From assembly GCA_005217565.1 (NCBI GenBank), contig SJCO01000003.1, positions 248,001 through 312,000 on the forward strand: 64,000 bases of DNA. The letters run 5' to 3'. Under the pieces are notes generated by a model. The model was given only the letters and a program-made list of their open reading frames with translations. It was not told where the DNA came from and did no database searches. The position numbers and the translations under genes were made by a program. Source of the DNA: Puteibacter caeruleilacunae. GTDB taxonomy: Bacteria; Bacteroidota; Bacteroidia; Bacteroidales; Prolixibacteraceae. Shown here in pieces: positions 8,864 to 17,810 of the stretch. Each line of letters opens with the position of its first letter. The stretch's first letter is position 1.

Positions 8864-10609
8864 CTAATTATATCCTGGATTCTGAGTTAGCTCAGCATCT
8901 GAATTCAAGTCAATTTCACTTTGTGGAATAGGGAATAGATTATGATATGGCTGAATTCCCTGACCAACACCTCCGTTAGCCACTGGATTATCATTGAAAC
9001 GATGAACCCTGTCATATAGTAATCCCAAACGCATCAAGGTTATCAAGCGTAATTCCTCGGTATACAACTCGCGAATTCTCTCGTCAAGAATGTAATCGAT
9101 ATCAACATCGGCTGCTGCCACTGGATTAGCTTGAGCACGACTACGAACAACGTTTATATCGGCTGCTGCTTTATCTTTATCACCTTTGCCAAGATAAGCC
9201 TCTGCTCTTACAAGATAAGTTTCAGCTAGTCGGTATGCGTATACATCCAAATGGTTAGAACCACCACCCGAGCGATTAGGATCGGTAAAGTGAATACCTG
9301 GAGATGCCGCCTTCATTGGGAATGGGAAGATATACTGAGAAGTATCTCTTAGCACATTACGCGATCCCTCTGGATAATCATTCACAAAATCAATTGGCTT
9401 ACCATACCACTCAGGAGAATCGGGATTATTATATCTCCAATCTCTAAACATATTATGACGAGCATTACGGATATCATTATCCCAATCGCTTTTCCATACA
9501 TAGTAAGCAACCAGATTAGTTGGCTTATTCCATGCCACTGGTCTACTGAATGTTGACAAATAAATATTTGATGTAGCTTCTGGATTATCACCGACAATAG
9601 CACGTTTACCTGCTGGATCGTTACCCATACGATAATAGGCTGGTCCCCACATACGTTCTCCCTGGTGGTTACCTCCACCATCGATATTCGGTTCTATCTG
9701 AATTACCCAGATATCTTCAGTGTTAGCTAAATCATTTTGGTTTCCATATCTGAAAAGGTCATAATACACATCACCTCCACCTAATAAAGGATCATCGTTA
9801 CCAAGCTGTGCACCAAAACGCTCTTGCATTAAGGCATACCCGAAAGTTCCTTCAATAACAGCGGATGAAGCATCAATTGCGTCCTGCCATTTTTGCTCAG
9901 CCAAATATACTTCAGCCAACATATGGAATGCAGCACCTTTAGTGATTCTACCAGGTGCAGCTTCTTGTCCTGGATCAGGAAGATTCTGTGTTGCAAACGT
10001 CAAATCTTGTTCCAGCAACTTATACACTTCACTCTTAGGTGTTCTTGTAAAATCAATCCTTGGTTTAGTAACAGGTTCTGTCACCAGAGGAACATCGCCA
10101 TACATAGTCACCAACACCCTGTAAGCCCAAGCTCTAAAGAATTTTCCTTCTCCCAGTAGAATTTCTCGCTGATCTTCTTTTCCAATCCACATTTCATCAG
10201 AAGCTTCTGTCGCTTCAATAGCTGTAATCAACGTATTGGCACGGTTGATTAACTGATAACAGAAATCCCAGAAATAACTAGCTTTACTATCGGTAGGAAT
10301 CAACTGAACAGTCCAATCGGTAAGCCACCATGAACCAGCAGGATTCTCCCCATCATAACTTACATCAGTACCTTTCCCTTTCAGTAAAGCGGTCCATTTT
10401 CCTTTATTGGTATACATACTACTAATAGTTGCGTGCAATCCAATAACTGCCTGCTCCATCTCCGAGGCCGTACTGTAAAGGTTTGATGTTGAGTAGAAAT
10501 CTTTAGGCGTCTCTTTTAAAATACTATCTTCATTACATGCCCACAATCCCATTACCAACAACAGCATCACAGACATCACTCTTCCTTTAAAAATATTCTT
10601 GATATTCAT
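8864..10609 (-). CDS. SusD/RagB-family glycan-binding lipoprotein (locus 2)
   Basis: A 581-residue surface lipoprotein with lipobox GLWAC (Cys25). The mature protein starts NEDSILKETPKDFYS. An internal RagB/SusD TPR-type region and the C-terminal ELYTEELRLITLMRLGLLYD segment (shown here up to 20 residues) followed by PIPQSEIDLN are typical of the family. It would bind the ligand of the SusC encoded 35 bases upstream. No degradative enzyme is linked to this pair, so its substrate may be supplied by enzymes of the neighbouring loci. Confidence 0.95.
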   Translation of the reverse strand: MNIKNIFKGRVMSVMLLLVMGLWACNEDSILKETPKDFYSTSNLYSTASEMEQAVIGLHATISSMYTNKGKWTALLKGKGTDVSYDGENPAGSWWLTDWTVQLIPTDSKASYFWDFCYQLINRANTLITAIEATEASDEMWIGKEDQREILLGEGKFFRAWAYRVLVTMYGDVPLVTEPVTKPRIDFTRTPKSEVYKLLEQDLTFATQNLPDPGQEAAPGRITKGAAFHMLAEVYLAEQKWQDAIDASSAVIEGTFGYALMQERFGAQLGNDDPLLGGGDVYYDLFRYGNQNDLANTEDIWVIQIEPNIDGGGNHQGERMWGPAYYRMGNDPAGKRAIVGDNPEATSNIYLSTFSRPVAWNKPTNLVAYYVWKSDWDNDIRNARHNMFRDWRYNNPDSPEWYGKPIDFVNDYPEGSRNVLRDTSQYIFPFPMKAASPGIHFTDPNRSGGGSNHLDVYAYRLAETYLVRAEAYLGKGDKDKAAADINVVRSRAQANPVAAADVDIDYILDERIRELYTEELRLITLMRLGLLYDRVHRFNDNPVANGGVGQGIQPYHNLFPIPQSEIDLNSDAELTQNPGYN

Positions 10610-10644
10610 ATCGTCAATTTTTTAAGTTTAAGTACCTCGAATAA

Positions 10645-13600
10645 TTAAAATGAGAAATTAAGTCCGAATACATAGCTTCTCATCACTGGAGTTGGACTAC
10701 CATTACTTGGACGATCTACATCAGGATCCCATCCAGTCCAATCGGTCCAGGTGTAAAGGTTCTTTCCACTTGCATATACTCGTAGGTTACTCAATCCCCA
10801 GTTTCTTAGTACTGATGAATTGAATGAATACGATAAGGTTACATCTTGTAATCTCACATAACTACGGTCAATCAACAACGGTCCTGATACTGGCTGACTC
10901 CAGTACATACCTGGAGTATTTGTTGTAGGTGCATCTGGTCTCCAGTATGGACGCACTGAACTTTGATTTTGTCTTCTTGCATAATCGGTTCCTCCTGCAA
11001 CTAAGTTTCCAGGACTTCCCAGGTAACGATTGTTTCCTCCTTGTACTGAGTTAATAAAGAAGCTCAAATTGAAATCGCGGTAGCTCACACTATTAAAGAT
11101 ACCAAAGCGATAGTTAGGATCAGAAGTACCTAAGATTTTACGATCATCATCTGGATCATAAGTATCGTTTCCTTCGGTGGTTTTTACATCTTCAATCTTG
11201 AAGTGTCCAGGATAGAATCCTTCAGGAACATCACCGTTAAAAAATTCCTCTTCGGTATAAACAACACCTAAGTTGTTATATCCATAGTAAGTGTTGATAG
11301 GCTCGCCTGAAAACCATCCATTACCTATATCGAAATCTTTTTCTCCTCCAAACAATTGCACCAACTCGTTTCGATTCAATGAAAACGACACGCGTGATTC
11401 CCATTTAAAATCAGCATTCTTAATATTAACGGAAGATAATGACACCTCAAATCCTTTGTTTTCCACTTCTCCGATATTCTCCATTAACTTCTGGAATCCA
11501 GAGATTTCAGGAATACTTCTCTCTACCAATACATCTTTTGTTTTTGCCTTATAAATGTCAAGACTACCGGTAATGCGACTGTCTAATACTCTAAAGTCGA
11601 CACCGAAGTTTAAAGATGAAGTTGTTTCCCATTTCAAATCAGGATTAGCCAAAGAACCAGGATAATAACCAATTTGAGAATCGCTACCAAACACAGCAAA
11701 AGCAGTATTCGCCTTTGCAAAACTAATAAATCGACCTGCATCCTGGTTACCATTCTCTCCATACGACAATCTTAATTTCAAGAAGTCTAACCAGTTAATT
11801 TCAGGCATAAAGTTTTCTTCTGTTGGAACCCATCCCAATGAGAATGATTTGAATGTAGCAGTCTTATTATTGGTTGCAAAACCAGAGAAGCCATCGCGAC
11901 GAATTGTTCCTGTAATCAAGTACTTGTTATTATAACCATAGTTGATTCGCGCCATATAAGCAAGATTGCTCTCATCTTCGTCCTTGTTGCTGGTCTTTTG
12001 CACTCCCGCTTTATCCATTCCATTATATCCCAGGGTCTCAATATCAAAATTGGTTCCTGTAAGTGTCGACTTACTAAATGAACGCTCTTCGCGACTACCT
12101 AATAAAGTTACATCAACTTTATGTACCGAGTTAAATGTTCTGTTAAAGTTAATCAGGTTATTCACCAACCAGTCCTTATTATTAGTATGCTCACGTACCG
12201 CTTTCCCATGATTGTTATTTCCTCCTAATGTGGAAGAATCAAAATACTGGAAGTGGCGACGACTATAGAATGAATTAGAGTAGTTGAACTCATAAGAAAG
12301 ACCTTTTACCCAAGGCACCTCAACTTTAGCTTTAAAAGCAAGGAATACATTATTCTGTTTGTCACTGTCGTCAGCAGTAGTATTACTTAAAGGATGACGT
12401 TGTACACTTTCTCCTGCCAAATCGATAGGGTAAGAACCATCTTCACGAGTCTTATCAGCCCATGGACTACCATACAATGCCTGATTAAGATCAGCTGAGA
12501 TACCTGAACGATCAATGAAAGTATAAGATGAATTCAGAGTCATGGTCAACCAATCGGTGATCTCGTTCACAAAATTAGCTCTTACTGTAGCACGATTAAA
12601 GTCATCTCCTATCACAATACCTTGCTGATCCATAAAAGAACCAGATAAGAAATAGTTTGTGTTTTTTGATTTTCCTGAGATACTCAAGTTATAGTTCTGT
12701 ACCAATGCATTCGAGCGAAGGACTTCATCCATCCAGTCGGTTTCATTGCCTTCCAACCAATTATCATATTCTTCAGTTGATCGTGCCACACCTGAAACAA
12801 CATTAGGATCGGTTGGATCAGGACGCTCTGGTCTTCCTGCTGCAGATGTAGGATTTGTTGCATACCATGGATACAACTCCTCACTCTGATAAGCATAGTC
12901 AACTAAGCGAGTCATATATTGCTCACCATTCATTCGCTTGGTCATATCTGTTGGAGATATATCCTGGAAACCTGAGTAAGCATTAAAATTGAATTGAGGT
13001 TTCTCATTTTTACCTTTCTTGGTGGTAATCAATAGCACTCCGTTTGCAGAACGTGAACCATAAACAGCAGCCGCACTTGCATCTTTTAAGATATCAATAG
13101 AACTGATATCGTTTACATTAATATTAGTTAGCTCTCCATTATAGATGATTCCATCTAAAACGATTAGTGGCTTATCAGATGCTGATAGTGAAGTCTTACC
13201 ACGAATATTGATATTAGGAGCACCTCCTGCACCAGAACTAGACTGGATATTTACACCAGGAACATATCCCTGCAAAGCCTGTGCAATATCAACGTTAGCG
13301 TTAGTCTCTTTATCTGTAAGGTCAGCACGAGTCACTGCTCCTGTAAGATCACGTTTAGTTTGAACACCATATCCAATAGCGACAACCTCTTCCAGCCCAA
13401 TGGCATCCTCAACCATTACAATATTAATTGTTGACTGGCCAGACAAAGAGATAATCTGTGTTTTCATTCCAACAAACGAAAATGTTAAGCTTTCAGATGC
13501 TGCAGGTACCTCTAATGCATAGTTACCATCAATATCAGTTGTAATACCTAAAGTAGTTCCTGTAACGATAACGGAAACACCCGGAAGACCCAATCCTGAT

Positions 13601-14031
13601 TCATCAGTAACCTTACCTTTTATTTTCGTTGCCTGCGTTGCCTTTGTAAAAGCCTCATCAGAACTTCCCTTTTTCTTTAGGAGAATTAATTTATCATCTA
13701 ACTCTTTAATAAGGATTTCATCACGATCAAATAGTTCGTTTAATACCTGATCGACAGAAACATTACTCATCTTCATGCTGACCATACGGTCGGCATTTAT
13801 TTGCTCGTTTTGATAAAAAAAGCGGAATCCGCTCTTGGTTTCAATTAGTTTTAACACTTCCTCTACGCGCTTGTTCTCTACGCTTAAGGATAATTTTCTG
13901 GATTGTGAAAATACAGATGCCGATACGCTTAGCATACCTGCGATCATAAATATTAAAGTTATCCGCATAATTAGACATAGCTTTTGCAGCTTCCTTCTGG
14001 AAAGAAAGCCGATAATTCCATCATTTTTCAT
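10645..14031 (-). CDS. SusC/RagA TonB-dependent transporter with STN domain (locus 2)
   Basis: A 1128-residue outer-membrane transporter. The signal region covers about 1-43 (core ITLIFMIAGMLSVSASVFSQ), followed by an STN domain (about 46-118), a carboxypeptidase-regulatory-like domain (about 136-207, GLPGVSVIVTGTTLG then SFVGMK), EEVVAIGYG, a plug (about 222-345, with YGSRSANGVLLITTKKG) and a barrel ending VFGLNFSF. It imports glycan fragments with the SusD encoded downstream and signals to the FecR encoded 119 bases upstream. CAAATTT immediately precedes its ATG, as in three other susC genes here. Confidence 0.95.
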   Translation of the reverse strand: MKNDGIIGFLSRRKLQKLCLIMRITLIFMIAGMLSVSASVFSQSRKLSLSVENKRVEEVLKLIETKSGFRFFYQNEQINADRMVSMKMSNVSVDQVLNELFDRDEILIKELDDKLILLKKKGSSDEAFTKATQATKIKGKVTDESGLGLPGVSVIVTGTTLGITTDIDGNYALEVPAASESLTFSFVGMKTQIISLSGQSTINIVMVEDAIGLEEVVAIGYGVQTKRDLTGAVTRADLTDKETNANVDIAQALQGYVPGVNIQSSSGAGGAPNINIRGKTSLSASDKPLIVLDGIIYNGELTNINVNDISSIDILKDASAAAVYGSRSANGVLLITTKKGKNEKPQFNFNAYSGFQDISPTDMTKRMNGEQYMTRLVDYAYQSEELYPWYATNPTSAAGRPERPDPTDPNVVSGVARSTEEYDNWLEGNETDWMDEVLRSNALVQNYNLSISGKSKNTNYFLSGSFMDQQGIVIGDDFNRATVRANFVNEITDWLTMTLNSSYTFIDRSGISADLNQALYGSPWADKTREDGSYPIDLAGESVQRHPLSNTTADDSDKQNNVFLAFKAKVEVPWVKGLSYEFNYSNSFYSRRHFQYFDSSTLGGNNNHGKAVREHTNNKDWLVNNLINFNRTFNSVHKVDVTLLGSREERSFSKSTLTGTNFDIETLGYNGMDKAGVQKTSNKDEDESNLAYMARINYGYNNKYLITGTIRRDGFSGFATNNKTATFKSFSLGWVPTEENFMPEINWLDFLKLRLSYGENGNQDAGRFISFAKANTAFAVFGSDSQIGYYPGSLANPDLKWETTSSLNFGVDFRVLDSRITGSLDIYKAKTKDVLVERSIPEISGFQKLMENIGEVENKGFEVSLSSVNIKNADFKWESRVSFSLNRNELVQLFGGEKDFDIGNGWFSGEPINTYYGYNNLGVVYTEEEFFNGDVPEGFYPGHFKIEDVKTTEGNDTYDPDDDRKILGTSDPNYRFGIFNSVSYRDFNLSFFINSVQGGNNRYLGSPGNLVAGGTDYARRQNQSSVRPYWRPDAPTTNTPGMYWSQPVSGPLLIDRSYVRLQDVTLSYSFNSSVLRNWGLSNLRVYASGKNLYTWTDWTGWDPDVDRPSNGSPTPVMRSYVFGLNFSF

Positions 14032-14044
14032 AAATTTGGATGTT

Positions 14045-14131
14045 TAAAGTGATTAAATAATGGTGTTACCGCACCAAGTTTAATTGTATTTGGCCGGTTT
14101 GATGTTACCGCATCTGCCGGCTTTATTTTTT
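14045..14131 (+). ncRNA. Candidate DonS-type antisense RNA with twin TTACCG loops (locus 2)
   Basis: The plus strand has a TAAATTTG -7 box at 14031-14038 on the susC start. Hairpin 1 is TGGTG-TTACCG-CACCA (14061-14076). Hairpin 2 is GCCGG-ttt-GATG-TTACCG-CATC-tg-CCGGC (14093-14121) with a T-rich tail to 14131. The two apical stems differ (GGTG/CACC and GATG/CATC) but the six-base loop is identical, which suggests selection on loop sequence and on pairing. An RNA of about 87 nt would be antisense to the susC leader. The 5' end is estimated and no -33 box is evident. Confidence 0.55.
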
Positions 14132-14150
14132 CATTTTCGTTTATCTCATA

Positions 14151-15158
14151 TTACTTCTCCTCTTTTTTAGAAATAATTACTTTTTGATTTTGAATCTGAT
14201 AACTAATTGGGAGGGTGTATTCTATAATATTTAAAACTTCAAATATAGACTCATTCTTTAGTGTTCCAGTATAGTGATATGTCAGAATTTCAGGATCTTC
14301 AACTTCGACATTTATTCCATACCGTCGTTCTAGTAATTTAATTAATTGCTCAAAATTCATCTTCAAGAAAACCAATTCGTTATTTCTCCAAGAGCTATAT
14401 TGCTCTGCATCAACTTTACGAATAATCAACTCCTTCTTATCTTCAGAATAAATCAATTGATCTCCGGGCTTAAGGGATATCTCTTTTTTAAGCGTTAAGC
14501 GACTTGACGAAACAACTTGTATTTTTCCTTCTTCCAATGTCGTTATAACAGACCGATCTTCGTTATATGCTTTCACATTAAACTTGGTTCCTAATACTCG
14601 AACATCATAGTAAGGTGTATGAACCACAAATGGTTTTTCAGGGTTTTTAGCGACATTAAACCATGCCTCTCCTGATTTCAAGATTACCCCTCGTTCTTTT
14701 TGATCGGTAACAGTATATTTTATTTCAGTTTCTGCATTTAAAAATACTTCCGAACCATCAGGTAATATTGTCTGTGATATTGAGCCTTTGGGCGCTATAG
14801 ATGTAACAAATGTTGGCTCCTCATGCTTGGTCATCCAATATGTTAGTACATTACCCAATAAAATTCCAATAATCAATACTGCAGCTATCTTAATCCAAGG
14901 ATGCAATGCAAAGCTCTTTGATTTTGAACTTTCTCTTGAAGAAACCCGCCCCACAAAACGTTTCCATTCCTTGTCGGTATCCGCAATTGCTGAGGCATTA
15001 GCGAGCGAGGCTTCCCACAGGTCCTTTGTCTTTGCATAAAAATCAGCATTGTCTTTTGAACAATCAATCCATTCCTCCAAACGCACTCTCTCCTGTTCAC
15101 TAATCACGCCATCTAATTCTGCGATTATTAACAATTCTATTGATTGTTTATCATCCAT
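14151..15158 (-). CDS. FecR-family anti-sigma factor (locus 2)
   Basis: A 335-residue regulator. The N-terminal cytoplasmic region (about 1-85) carries the recognisable anti-sigma pattern (EQERVRLEEWIDCSKDNADF). One transmembrane segment follows at about 89-109, then a FecR domain (about 115-220: SQTILPDGSEVFLNAET, GEAWFNV, GTKFNVKAY) and a DUF4974-type C-terminal domain (about 260-330, VFLKMNFEQLIKLLERRYGI). It sits 67 bases after the sigma gene and would couple SusC occupancy to sigma activity. Confidence 0.94.
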   Translation of the reverse strand: MDDKQSIELLIIAELDGVISEQERVRLEEWIDCSKDNADFYAKTKDLWEASLANASAIADTDKEWKRFVGRVSSRESSKSKSFALHPWIKIAAVLIIGILLGNVLTYWMTKHEEPTFVTSIAPKGSISQTILPDGSEVFLNAETEIKYTVTDQKERGVILKSGEAWFNVAKNPEKPFVVHTPYYDVRVLGTKFNVKAYNEDRSVITTLEEGKIQVVSSSRLTLKKEISLKPGDQLIYSEDKKELIIRKVDAEQYSSWRNNELVFLKMNFEQLIKLLERRYGINVEVEDPEILTYHYTGTLKNESIFEVLNIIEYTLPISYQIQNQKVIISKKEEK

Positions 15159-15225
15159 AGATTTTCTCCTTTGTTACCTATGACACATCAATAATACATA
15201 TCCCTACCTCATAGGGATATTTTTT

Positions 15226-15822
15226 TTACAAATTTTTTAAGAGAAGAGTGAGAACAACCACCATATAATCCGACAAGTCCTGTCTTAATATACTCAGTGC
15301 CTTAGAAATATGCTTTTCTACCATTTTTACAGAAATACCAAGTTCTTGGGCTATTTCTTTATTTTTTTTGTATTCCTGTCGGCTCATTTTGAAAACGACT
15401 CTGCATTTCTCAGGCATTCTTTCAATTACTTCAGCAATCTTTTGCTCCATTTCTTTTTCCAGTAGACTCATGTATGGATCATCCGACTGGAAAAACAGTT
15501 CTCTGTCGGCTTGCAGAGCTACAGTTCCGATATCCTTATGAGCAGCATCCCGAATTTGCAAATGCCTGTTATAATTTAAACAGCCGTTACGAATAGATTG
15601 AAAGAGGTACGATTTTACGGATTCATTAATTGTTAGATGGTCGGCTTTGTCCCATAGAGTCAGAAAAGCATCTTGCACAATATCTTTAGCAATCTGCATA
15701 TCTCCAGTAAACTTATTGGCAAATAATACCAATCGTCCATGATATTTAAAAAAAAGCTCCTCATAGGCCTTAAGATCCCTCTGCTTCAATGCATTTAAAA
15801 GCTTTCTCTCCTGAACATTCAC
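15226..15822 (-). CDS. ECF RNA polymerase sigma factor (locus 2)
   Basis: A 198-residue ECF factor. Region 2: YEELFFKYHGRLVLFANKF, then AKDIVQDAFLTLWDKAD (about residues 20-80). Region 4: MPEKCRVVFKMSRQEYKKN, then the helix-turn-helix KEIAQELGISVKMVEKHI (about 135-185). It is expected to drive the locus 2 susC-susD genes. A -7 box (15849-15856) lies 26 bases upstream of the start, downstream of the locus 3 terminator, so the gene is independently transcribed. Confidence 0.94.
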   Translation of the reverse strand: MNVQERKLLNALKQRDLKAYEELFFKYHGRLVLFANKFTGDMQIAKDIVQDAFLTLWDKADHLTINESVKSYLFQSIRNGCLNYNRHLQIRDAAHKDIGTVALQADRELFFQSDDPYMSLLEKEMEQKIAEVIERMPEKCRVVFKMSRQEYKKNKEIAQELGISVKMVEKHISKALSILRQDLSDYMVVVLTLLLKNL

Positions 15823-15848
15823 TGGTTTCTGATCATTAGTTTAGGGAA

Positions 15849-15856
15849 CAAACATA
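15849..15856 (-). promoter_or_regulatory. Bacteroidota -7 promoter box (TATGTTTG) for locus 2 sigma gene
   Basis: CAAACATA on the plus strand reads TATGTTTG on the minus strand. ATTG lies 20 bases further upstream (15877-15880) as a plausible -33 element. The box is 26 bases before the sigma start. Confidence 0.6.
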
Positions 15857-15921
15857 AAGAAAAGAGTTAAGATTATCAATTTTGTAATTAGAGATACGTT
15901 TTAATCATGCATCCATACAAA

Positions 15922-15952
15922 CAAAAAAGCCACACCCGAAGATGCAGCTTTT
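15922..15952 (-). terminator. Terminator closing the locus 3 operon
   Basis: On the minus strand AAGCtGCAtC-ttcg-GgTGtgGCTT is followed by a T-run. It lies 27 bases past the SusD stop. It is a near copy of the locus 2 terminator (39 of 43 bases), with the changed bases inside the stem. Confidence 0.82.
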
Positions 15953-15979
15953 GTGATTAAATGATTATTTTATGATTTG

Positions 15980-17791
15980 CTAATTCGGAAATGTTTCCGG
16001 AATTCCAGGGTACTGTATATACAAGTAATCTTGGTTGTAATCGTCTTCATAATAAGGTTGATTCTTAAGATTATCAGGTACCCAGAAAATTGGAGACGTA
16101 AAATTATCCTGATCTTTTACCTCCAACATCGCATCAGCATTCGTTGCAGCCTCACCACCTGGATATGGGTAACGCTCAACATCAGGCATCAATGCTAATG
16201 ACTCACTAAACTTAATACGAGGTAATCTTGGATGTCTGGTTCTTCTTAATTCACTAAATACTTCGAAATAGTCGTGAATATTAAGGTGAACATACTTCTG
16301 TCCAATGATGATTTCCATTTTGTCTTCCAAGCCTGCAGCATTGTTAAACTCATCTGCAATTGTTGTAGAAAACTCCTCTACATGATCAGCAGTTGGCGCT
16401 TCAGGTTTCAAGAACCAGCTATTCGAGCTATTAATCTTATCCCAATTTGAAAAGCTATTCATATGATACCAGTAGGCAATAGAACTTTTCACACCATCCT
16501 TCACATGCTCTGCTGCAGTTTTAGGCGTATTTCCAAGTCCTTTTAAAGCAACCTCTGCTAACAATAAATCAACTTCGGCTTTAGTAAATGCTCTCCAAGG
16601 TTCTTGATTTCGAATCATAGTTGCTGGATTGTACACCGAATAAGCATTGTATTTCATGTAACGATCCAATTCATCAAAATAGTTATAGTAGAAGTAAGCA
16701 CCACCGTATTCAAACTCTTCCTGATTCCATTCTTTTACCTTGTTGTATACTGCTTGTCCTACACCAAAGTCGAAAGAAGTTGGCATATAAAGGGTATCTC
16801 TATTCGGTAAACAAATAACAGGTAATCTTGGATCATCTGTTCCAGGAGTATATTTATGGTCTTTGTCCTTATCCATTTTATACATAATGGTTGGGGCAAG
16901 AAAACCTGCATAATCACGTTCCCTTAAACCTCTTTTCCAGTGATCTCCTGGTTTAGACACCCAAAGGTCTTCTTTTATTAATAGATCTTCAGTTGGAAGC
17001 TTGTTTCCACTTAAAATCTCACTAATTACTCCTTTAGCATATGCTTCCTGCACTCCTGAAACACGCACTGCTAATCTCAAGCGAAGAGCATTAGCAAATT
17101 GTTGCCATTTCTGAGCATCTCCACCAAAGATAACATCCTGACGTTCAAAAACTCGTTTCCCATCAGCAGACATAGCATTAGCCTGTTGTACAATTTCGTT
17201 GCTATAAACACCAAGGTCATCAATAATAGTTTTGTAGATTTCCCATGGATCATCAAACTTAGGAAAGAAGTTTCCTTCTGTACCTTTCAAGCCTTCTGAG
17301 TATGGAACACTGTTGTACATATCAACAGCTTTTGAAGCACGATATCCTCGAACCATTTTTGATAACGTCACATAAATCTGATTGTCCGCTTTTTCTTGCT
17401 CTGACATATTCTCTAACAGACCTTCCATTATTGGAATTTCCCTGAAATCGATATTATGTCCATAGAAATAAGCATCAACAGTCATTAAAGTATAAAATAC
17501 CTTAACATCATTCGCATCTGCAAAATATCCGTAAGCATCACGAACATGACGCATAATCAAATGTGTATGCCCAATTAAACCTCCAGTACTTCCGGCATGC
17601 CACCAAAACTCACCATAGTCATTTTTAAACGTTCGTGTTCTGGTCATCATTGAAGCAAACATTCCAGCAGGAACATCATCTGTAGGAGAATAAATTCCTG
17701 GATTCACAAAATCCTTCTCCAACTCATCCTGGCATCCCCCAAAGATGAATAAGGTCGCGATTAATAAATAAACTATATTTTTCCTTTTCAT
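15980..17791 (-). CDS. SusD-like outer-membrane lipoprotein, SusD-like_2 type (locus 3)
   Basis: A 603-residue lipoprotein with lipobox FGGC (Cys20). It differs from classic RagB/SusD members: the pattern PAGMFASMM, HIDFREIPIMEGL-like region, MVRGYRASKAVDMYNSVPYS, KWQQFANALRLRLAVRVSGV and the EINDYFEVF-like C-terminal half (here NIHDYFEVFSELRRTRHPRL) is that of the SusD-like_2 family, which pairs with larger SusC proteins. It lies 19 bases after susC and should serve as the ligand-binding lid. No enzyme follows it before the terminator. Confidence 0.9.
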   Translation of the reverse strand: MKRKNIVYLLIATLFIFGGCQDELEKDFVNPGIYSPTDDVPAGMFASMMTRTRTFKNDYGEFWWHAGSTGGLIGHTHLIMRHVRDAYGYFADANDVKVFYTLMTVDAYFYGHNIDFREIPIMEGLLENMSEQEKADNQIYVTLSKMVRGYRASKAVDMYNSVPYSEGLKGTEGNFFPKFDDPWEIYKTIIDDLGVYSNEIVQQANAMSADGKRVFERQDVIFGGDAQKWQQFANALRLRLAVRVSGVQEAYAKGVISEILSGNKLPTEDLLIKEDLWVSKPGDHWKRGLRERDYAGFLAPTIMYKMDKDKDHKYTPGTDDPRLPVICLPNRDTLYMPTSFDFGVGQAVYNKVKEWNQEEFEYGGAYFYYNYFDELDRYMKYNAYSVYNPATMIRNQEPWRAFTKAEVDLLLAEVALKGLGNTPKTAAEHVKDGVKSSIAYWYHMNSFSNWDKINSSNSWFLKPEAPTADHVEEFSTTIADEFNNAAGLEDKMEIIIGQKYVHLNIHDYFEVFSELRRTRHPRLPRIKFSESLALMPDVERYPYPGGEAATNADAMLEVKDQDNFTSPIFWVPDNLKNQPYYEDDYNQDYLYIQYPGIPETFPN

Positions 17792-17810
17792 TAGTTACAA
17801 GTTTAAACGA

